Shown: positions 41,281 to 45,167 of the stretch, piece by piece | Layout: each line of letters opens with the position of its first letter | Position numbering within the stretch: the first letter of the stretch is position 1 | Source: Candidatus Avelusimicrobium gallinaceum | GTDB taxonomy: Bacteria; Elusimicrobiota; Elusimicrobia; Elusimicrobiales; Elusimicrobiaceae | Length of the DNA: 45,167 nt | Assembly: GCA_944324965.1 (NCBI GenBank) | Contig: CALUYH010000010.1 | Location: 1-45,167 of the forward strand | Reading direction: 5' to 3' | Translations under genes and position numbers: made by a program | Notes under the pieces: model-generated | What the model was told of the DNA's origin: nothing | Database searches by the model: none | Seen by the model: only the letters and a program-made list of their open reading frames with translations

Positions 41281-42072
41281 TTACTTCTTGTTGGCGGCTT
41301 TGGAAGCAGACACTTTATGCTGCTGCGGCGCCACATAGTGTTTTTTGTATTTGGAAGTTTCCAAGACGGAAACGATGGAACCTCTCGCCCCCGGGACGGA
41401 TCCCTTCAGGAACAAAAGGCCGTTTTCGTTGTCCACTTTTACGACTTCAATCTTGGCTACGGTGTGGGTGGTGGTGCCATAATGACCAGCCATGCGCTGG
41501 CCGGAAAGCACTTTACCCAAAGAGCGGCGGGAACCCAAAGAGCCCGGAGCGCGGGTTCTGTCGGAAGCGCCGTGAGAGTCGGGCTGGCCGGCAAAGCCGT
41601 GGCGTTTCATAGCGCCGGCAAAGCCGTGGCCTTTAATTTTGCCCTGGACGTCCACATAGTCGCCGGGTTTAAAAATCTTTTCAAGTGAAATGACTTGACC
41701 AATTTCAAAGCCGTTCACGTCGGCAACACGGCATTCCTTCATGTGTTTTACCGGCGCCACATTGGCTTTTTTGAAATACCCAAGTTCGGGCTTGTTGAGT
41801 TTGCTTTCTTTCACTTCGCCAAAACCCACGCACACGGCGTTGTAGCCGTCTTTTTCCTGGGTTCTGACACGTACAACTTTGCAGGGAGCCGCTTTGACCA
41901 CGGATACGCCGTGCAGGTTGCCTTTTTCATCAAAGAGCTGGGTCATGCCCACTTTTTCGCCGATTACGAAACGAAACGTAGCCGGAGCTTCTTTGACAGT
42001 TTCTGCTTTGGCCGCTTCAGCAACGGGGGTTGCCTCTTGGGCACCAGCAGCGTTTTTGATTTCTTCAGTCAT
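41281..42072 (-). CDS. rplC: Large subunit ribosomal protein L3
   Basis: Early-assembly 50S protein close to the peptidyl-transferase centre. The 263-residue chain has IGEKVGMTQLFDEKG at residue 37 and the RMAGHYGTTTHT region late. It is about 50 residues longer than usual: a 35-residue Ala/Glu/Lys extension at the N-terminus and a 20-residue basic tail. GVSVVKAAP follows the start of the core. Confidence 0.97.
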   Translation of the reverse strand: MTEEIKNAAGAQEATPVAEAAKAETVKEAPATFRFVIGEKVGMTQLFDEKGNLHGVSVVKAAPCKVVRVRTQEKDGYNAVCVGFGEVKESKLNKPELGYFKKANVAPVKHMKECRVADVNGFEIGQVISLEKIFKPGDYVDVQGKIKGHGFAGAMKRHGFAGQPDSHGASDRTRAPGSLGSRRSLGKVLSGQRMAGHYGTTTHTVAKIEVVKVDNENGLLFLKGSVPGARGSIVSVLETSKYKKHYVAPQQHKVSASKAANKK

Positions 42073-42090
42073 ATTCTGTCAGGTTTCCTA

Positions 42091-42435
42091 TTAGTTGCTT
42101 TTGATTGCCACATCTACGCCGGCCGGCAAATCGAGTTTCATCAATTCGTCAACGGTCTTAGAGGTGGGACTTTTCAGATCAATGAGTCTTTTGTGAATGC
42201 GCATTTCAAACTGTTCTCTGCTCTTTTTATCGGTATGGGGAGAGCGAAGCACGGTGTACTTCTTAATCCGAACCGGGAGAAGAACAGGACCCGCCACGAT
42301 GGCGCCGGTTTTCTGCGCGGTTTCCACGATGCGGGAAACCGAGGCGTCCAACATGCGATGGTCATAAGAACGCAATTTAATGCGGATTCTTTCTTGGCTC
42401 AATACTTTCGCCTTTTTTTCTGTTTTTTCTGCCAT
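42091..42435 (-). CDS. rpsJ: Small subunit ribosomal protein S10
   Basis: 30S head protein and NusE antitermination factor. The 114-residue chain has [15 protein letters not shown] near residue 16 and [17 protein letters not shown] with [11 protein letters not shown] later. An 11-residue charged N-terminal extension precedes the family start. It is the first gene of the run and has a structured leader of about 116 nt; AAGGA before the ATG. Confidence 0.98.
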   Translation of the reverse strand: MAEKTEKKAKVLSQERIRIKLRSYDHRMLDASVSRIVETAQKTGAIVAGPVLLPVRIKKYTVLRSPHTDKKSREQFEMRIHKRLIDLKSPTSKTVDELMKLDLPAGVDVAIKSN

Positions 42436-42551
42436 TTTGTAGTTTCCTTAAATGTTTTGTACAAAAAAATTATTCGGCAGAAACTCCACCTCCGGGTCGC
42501 CCTCTCCGACGAGCCGGTGTGGAATTTTGCTGCCTTAAGTCTAATTCAGTA
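42436..42551 (-). promoter_or_regulatory. Structured S10 leader with terminator-like hairpin
   Basis: On the minus strand GGCAG (42534-42530) pairs with CTGCC (42480-42476), closing an imperfect helix. Inside it TCCAC/GTGGA, CCGG/CCGG and GTCG/CGAC stack with a CTC bulge and a GAGAGGG loop. GAATAA and T7 (42469-42463) follow, then the rpsJ ribosome binding site. This resembles an attenuator; in E. coli L4 controls the S10 leader this way. Confidence 0.55.
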
Positions 42552-42557
42552 CAGTTT

Positions 42558-42566
42558 ATTATACCA
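42558..42566 (-). promoter_or_regulatory. Extended -10 promoter of the S10 operon
   Basis: TGGTATAAT on the minus strand (42566-42558) is an extended -10 (TGn before TATAAT). No good -35 box is visible. The start is predicted near 42551, about 116 bases before the rpsJ ATG. Confidence 0.55.
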
Positions 42567-42657
42567 AATTAGCGGGCTTTTGCGCTATACATTTACTAGC
42601 GGGTTTCACCTTGCCGCGTTCGCTGCACAGCCGCCTAAAATTCGCTTAGTTATATTG

Positions 42658-42663
42658 TATAAT
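42658..42663 (+). promoter_or_regulatory. -10 box of the membrane-ankyrin gene
   Basis: Perfect TATAAT (42658-42663) about 28 bases before the ATG, with AAAGGA between. The -35 region is weak. Confidence 0.5.
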
Positions 42664-42691
42664 ATCCGTATTGTATTGTAAAGGACCAGAT

Positions 42692-43906
42692 ATGGATTTT
42701 ACTGACACATTAAAACGCAAAGCCGCGCGGGCGCGCAAACAGGTATACCTGGCCTATGTGTGTATTGTCCCAGTACTTGCGGTTATCATCTCGGATGCTT
42801 ACGCAAAAGGGGTAGTGGACATCGTTCCGCCCCACGAGCGCCACAGATACTTGGGCATAATCATCGGGCTGGTGGTGTCCGCCTGGCTGCTGGTGCAATT
42901 GGATTGCTTTCTGCGGCCGGAAGAATCGCTCTATGGCATCCGGCAGGCCAAAACCCGTCACCGGGTCTTTTTGGCAGCCTGGGCCGTTATCATCGTGGCA
43001 CTGATGTGGGGACGGCATTTTATGTTCTGGCTGCCCCCGTGCGGGTTATGGCTGGGATATGCCATCGGGTTGCACTCCATGCATCGGGCCTTCTATTTGG
43101 TGGAACATCCGAATAGCCCGAAAAGCATTTTATTAAGCCTACCGATTGAAAGCACCCTCAACAGCTGGAACCTGGCCTTTGGGCTGGGAATTTTATCGGC
43201 CGGCATATCGCTGCTGCTGTGGGTGTTGGGGCTGAAGTTCCGGTTTGCGTGGCAGACAGCCACGCTGGCGGCCGCGGTCTTGTGCTCCGTTTTGACGGTT
43301 TGGCTGCTGGTGCCTACGGTGGCCGTCCGCTTCGGCGGGATAAAAAAGTATCACAAATGGCTGTGGCAGGTAATCAAGTATATGCCCACCTACAAAAACC
43401 CCAGCGAAAAAGCCCAGTTTGACCTGTTTGCATGGTGTTTAATGAACCCCGGACGGACGGACCCGCCCCAAGACCTGCTGAAAGAGGTCTACGCAGATTA
43501 TTCCCGGCTGATGTTGCCCGGCGCGGTACCGGGGGACGGAGAAAAATTGCCGGAACTTTCCATTGGGGTGCAGGCCGACTTTTTGGCCCAGCACCTGGAT
43601 GATGTTTCCCCCACCCACCGAGTCACCCCGCTTTTTCGGGCCGCGGCCCGGCAGGATGTGGCGGCCATGCGCCGCCTGCTCCCCGACCCGTTGCACATCA
43701 ACCAACCGTACGCGGGAAACGGCAACACCTTGTTGCATATTGCCGCATGGAACGGGAACACGGAAATGGTCCAATTGTTACTCTCCCAGCCGTATATCAA
43801 AACGGGGCTTACAAACCATGCCGGTCAAACCCCGTTGGATATCGCCCGGGAGAAACATTTTACGGACATTGTAAAACTGTTGCAAGCTAAACAACCTGAA
43901 AAATAG
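42692..43906 (+). CDS. Membrane protein with C-terminal ankyrin repeats
   Basis: A 404-residue protein with about six transmembrane segments in the first 215 residues and a cytoplasmic C-terminal part. Ankyrin repeats are visible at about 310-395: TPLFRAAARQDVAAMRRLLPD, then NTLLHIAAWNGNTEMVQLLL and QTPLDIAREKHFTDIVKLL (each shortened or cited in part). No enzyme motif is seen. AAAGGA precedes the ATG at 42692; the longer frame from 42671 uses TTG and was rejected. It is divergent from the S10 operon and ends at a bidirectional terminator. The function is unknown; ankyrins suggest a protein partner at the membrane. Confidence 0.8.
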   Translation: MDFTDTLKRKAARARKQVYLAYVCIVPVLAVIISDAYAKGVVDIVPPHERHRYLGIIIGLVVSAWLLVQLDCFLRPEESLYGIRQAKTRHRVFLAAWAVIIVALMWGRHFMFWLPPCGLWLGYAIGLHSMHRAFYLVEHPNSPKSILLSLPIESTLNSWNLAFGLGILSAGISLLLWVLGLKFRFAWQTATLAAAVLCSVLTVWLLVPTVAVRFGGIKKYHKWLWQVIKYMPTYKNPSEKAQFDLFAWCLMNPGRTDPPQDLLKEVYADYSRLMLPGAVPGDGEKLPELSIGVQADFLAQHLDDVSPTHRVTPLFRAAARQDVAAMRRLLPDPLHINQPYAGNGNTLLHIAAWNGNTEMVQLLLSQPYIKTGLTNHAGQTPLDIAREKHFTDIVKLLQAKQPEK

Positions 43907-43924
43907 CTTTCCAGCCAGACAAAT

Positions 43925-43956
43925 AAAAACCCGGCCCACACAGGAGCCGGGTTTTT
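43925..43956. terminator. Bidirectional terminator between the ankyrin gene and the lipoprotein operon
   Basis: CCCGGC/GCCGGG (43930-43935 with 43946-43951), ten-base loop, flanked by A5 and T5. It serves the plus-strand ankyrin gene and the minus-strand lipoprotein operon. Confidence 0.85.
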
Positions 43957-43973
43957 GTTGTATTTAAAACGGC

Positions 43974-44324
43974 TTATTTATAGCTGTCCATCGGTTTGAG
44001 CTTGCCCACGCACACGTTGTTTTCGCACACGGGGTCAATCTGCACATAGCACATTTCGCGGGTGCAGGGAGCGTTGATGCATTCCTTTTCCCACACTTTT
44101 TGCACTTTTTCGGCCGCTTGGACGTTTACGGCTTCGTAACCGGCGCATTCGCAGCAACCTTTTTTGACGGCCACGCAATCGGCATCCGTCGTGCAGGCTC
44201 TGTCCGCCGCCATGACAGCTTCGTTCAATTTAACCGGCATCGCATTGATGCTGACGGTCTTGGAAGACGAAGAACACGCCGCCAACAGCGCCGCGCAAGC
44301 AATTAATAAATAGGTTTTTTTCAT
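43974..44324 (-). CDS. Cysteine-rich lipoprotein, paralogue 3
   Basis: A 116-residue lipoprotein: signal peptide MKKTYLLIACAALLAAC with a lipobox ending in C17. The mature part has about ten cysteines in the order CTTDADC, KKGCCECAGY, then C-rich MCYVQIDP and VCENNVCVG, ending KPMDSYK. It is a clear paralogue of the next two genes, with the shared DADCVAVKKGCC core. No family name is known to me. A disulfide-stabilised fold at the envelope is likely. It is the last gene of the three-gene operon. Confidence 0.8.
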   Translation of the reverse strand: MKKTYLLIACAALLAACSSSSKTVSINAMPVKLNEAVMAADRACTTDADCVAVKKGCCECAGYEAVNVQAAEKVQKVWEKECINAPCTREMCYVQIDPVCENNVCVGKLKPMDSYK

Positions 44325-44336
44325 CTTTTGTTCTCC

Positions 44337-44699
44337 TTAATAAGCCATATAATCTTCCATCGGTTTGGGGGTACCCACGCAGACACCGTTCTGGCAGGAC
44401 GTATTGATTTCCACATAGCACATTTGCAGCGTGCAGGCCGCCATAGAGCATTCCTTTTCCCACAGCGGTTTCAGCGCGGCAGCCGCATCTTTATTCACCG
44501 GCGCATAGCCGTTGCACAAGCAGCAACCCTTTTTAACCGAGGTGCAATCCGCATCCACTTTGCAGGAAGTCGCCGCCGATTGGAGCGCTTCGGTATAGTT
44601 TTTGGCTTCGGGGTTAATCGGGCTGTCTTTCACAGCCGCAGAAGCGCAGCCCGCCACGAGCGCGGCCGCACACAATAATCCCATTAATCTGAATTTCAT
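44337..44699 (-). CDS. Cysteine-rich lipoprotein, paralogue 2
   Basis: A 120-residue lipoprotein with signal peptide MKFRLMGLLCAAALVAGC (lipobox cysteine at 18). Shared core: CKVDADCTSVKKGCCLCNGYAPVN, cited here in part, then LWEKECSMAACTLQMCYVE and CQNGVCVGTPKPMEDY. It aligns along its whole length with the gene at 43974 and in part with the gene at 44709. GGAGAACGAT precedes the ATG. Function unknown; tandem duplication is evident. Confidence 0.8.
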   Translation of the reverse strand: MKFRLMGLLCAAALVAGCASAAVKDSPINPEAKNYTEALQSAATSCKVDADCTSVKKGCCLCNGYAPVNKDAAAALKPLWEKECSMAACTLQMCYVEINTSCQNGVCVGTPKPMEDYMAY

Positions 44700-44708
44700 A
44701 TCGTTCTC

Positions 44709-45029
44709 CTATTTTGCTTCATCCGCCAACATACAACGGTTTTGGCGGCAAATGGTTTTAACATGCGAGGTGTCCGGCGTTTTTTTACAGCGAGTATACC
44801 AATCAGCCTCGCGCACGCGGTTAAAATCCGCCAATTCCCGGCGGTTAATGGCCGCGTAGCCCCATTCGGGGTACCGGCAAGACTTGTACACCGCCACGCA
44901 ATCTGCATCTGCGTTGCACGCCACGTGGACTTTTTCCACATAGTGGGCAAAGACCTCGTTCATATGGCGCGTATGGCTGGCGCAAGCCGCCAACACGAGC
45001 GGACACAACAACAGAATCCATTTGTGCAT
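44709..45029 (-). CDS. Cysteine-rich lipoprotein, paralogue 1 (divergent)
   Basis: A 106-residue lipoprotein: MHKWILLLCPLVLAAC with a lipobox cysteine at 16. The core ACNADADCVAVYKSC and GYAAINRR matches the other two, but the CC pair is replaced and fewer cysteines remain. ATG at 45029 is chosen: it lies six bases after TATAAT and has no ribosome binding site, indicating a leaderless mRNA for the operon. A TTG 15 bases upstream sits inside the -10 box and was rejected. Confidence 0.75.
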   Translation of the reverse strand: MHKWILLLCPLVLAACASHTRHMNEVFAHYVEKVHVACNADADCVAVYKSCRYPEWGYAAINRRELADFNRVREADWYTRCKKTPDTSHVKTICRQNRCMLADEAK

Positions 45030-45048
45030 ACCTACATTATACAAAAAA
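45030..45048 (-). promoter_or_regulatory. Leaderless-type promoter of the lipoprotein operon
   Basis: T6 (45048-45043), G, TATAAT (45041-45036), GTAGGT, then the ATG at 45029. The T6 run is also the tail of the tuf terminator, so promoter and terminator overlap. Confidence 0.55.
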
Positions 45049-45069
45049 GGACCGGCACAAGACCGGTCC
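45043..45069 (-). terminator. Terminator of tuf
   Basis: GGACCGG/CCGGTCC (45069-45063 with 45055-45049 on the minus strand), seven-base loop, followed by T6. It ends the tuf transcript 23 bases after its stop codon. Confidence 0.8.
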
Positions 45070-45091
45070 CTTTCGTAGTATGCGGCAAAAA

Positions 45092-45167
45092 CTACTCAAT
45101 AATTTTGGTTACAACGCCGGCACCTACCGTGTGGCCGCCTTCGCGGATAGCAAAGCGCAAGCCTTCT
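45092..45167 (-). CDS. tuf: Elongation factor Tu, C-terminal end (partial)
   Basis: The last 24 codons and TAG stop of tuf; the rest lies beyond the window. The visible end RFAIREGGHTVGAGVVTKIIE (cited in part; the family reads IREGGRTVGAGVV) is the EF-Tu domain III C-terminus. EF-Tu carries aminoacyl-tRNA to the ribosome. It is separated from rpsJ by the lipoprotein and ankyrin genes, whereas tuf usually lies just before rpsJ. Confidence 0.93.
   Translation of the reverse strand, partial: EGLRFAIREGGHTVGAGVVTKIIE

Noticed and set aside
31812..42435. CRISPR arrays, insertion sequences or prophage pieces
   Set aside because: No direct-repeat arrays, transposase motifs or attachment-site duplications were seen here or elsewhere in the window.
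45030..45044. TTG start of the first lipoprotein at 45044
   Set aside because: It lies within the -10 region and would add five residues before a good signal peptide.

Overview
The window is a dense bacterial chromosome segment with nearly all genes on the minus strand, no insertion sequences and no CRISPR. Its content suggests a strictly anaerobic, Gram-negative-type bacterium: a ferredoxin-dependent 2-oxoacid oxidoreductase (Vor/Kor type), a complete glycine cleavage system, an AsmA-like envelope protein, lipobox lipoproteins and a full rod-shape (Mre/RodA/PBP2) cluster. The protein flavour and gene order fit a gut Elusimicrobiota lineage, but I cannot prove the phylum from this sequence alone.

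Layout. 39-2707 (minus): four-subunit 2-oxoacid:ferredoxin oxidoreductase (ferredoxin, alpha, beta, gamma). 2817-3287 (plus): free methionine-(R)-sulfoxide reductase. 3377-3448: tRNA-Phe. 3516-4199: unknown secreted helical protein. 4404-14254 (minus): glycine cleavage genes gcvT-gcvH-gcvPA-gcvPB, a lipoyl/octanoyl transferase, an HExxH membrane protein, an AsmA-like protein, pyrE and an RlmI-type methyltransferase. 14317-15141 (plus): YgjP-like metalloprotein. 15304-16074: secreted protein resembling a dead trypsin. 16206-17269: two-gene chromate-transporter pair. 17309-27028: cell-wall and shape block (amidase, RNase G, DUF2344 protein, rodA, PBP2, mreD, mreC, mreB). 27037-42435: merged alpha, spc and S10 ribosomal-protein superoperon with rpoA, secY, adk, map and infA; rpmD (L30) is absent. 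42692-43906 (plus): membrane-ankyrin protein. 43974-45029 (minus): three paralogous cysteine-rich lipoproteins. 45092-end: the 3' end of tuf.

How it works together. Vor links branched-chain 2-oxoacid oxidation to reduced ferredoxin; the Gcv proteins oxidise glycine, with GcvH lipoylated by the adjacent transferase. The Mre/Rod/PBP2 block builds the lateral wall, and mreB lies only 8 bp after rplQ, tying shape to the ribosomal operon.

The most interesting signals are non-coding: (i) three genes whose start codon lies exactly six bases after a TAYAAT -10 box, with a T6 run before it, predicting leaderless mRNAs; (ii) a hairpin just upstream of rpsH whose bulge pattern matches the S8-binding core of 16S rRNA; (iii) a structured roughly 116-nt S10 leader ending in a T7 run, a candidate attenuator; and (iv) a paired hairpin that hides the lipM-like start. 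On the protein side, the tandem cysteine-rich lipoprotein family wedged between tuf and rpsJ stands out.
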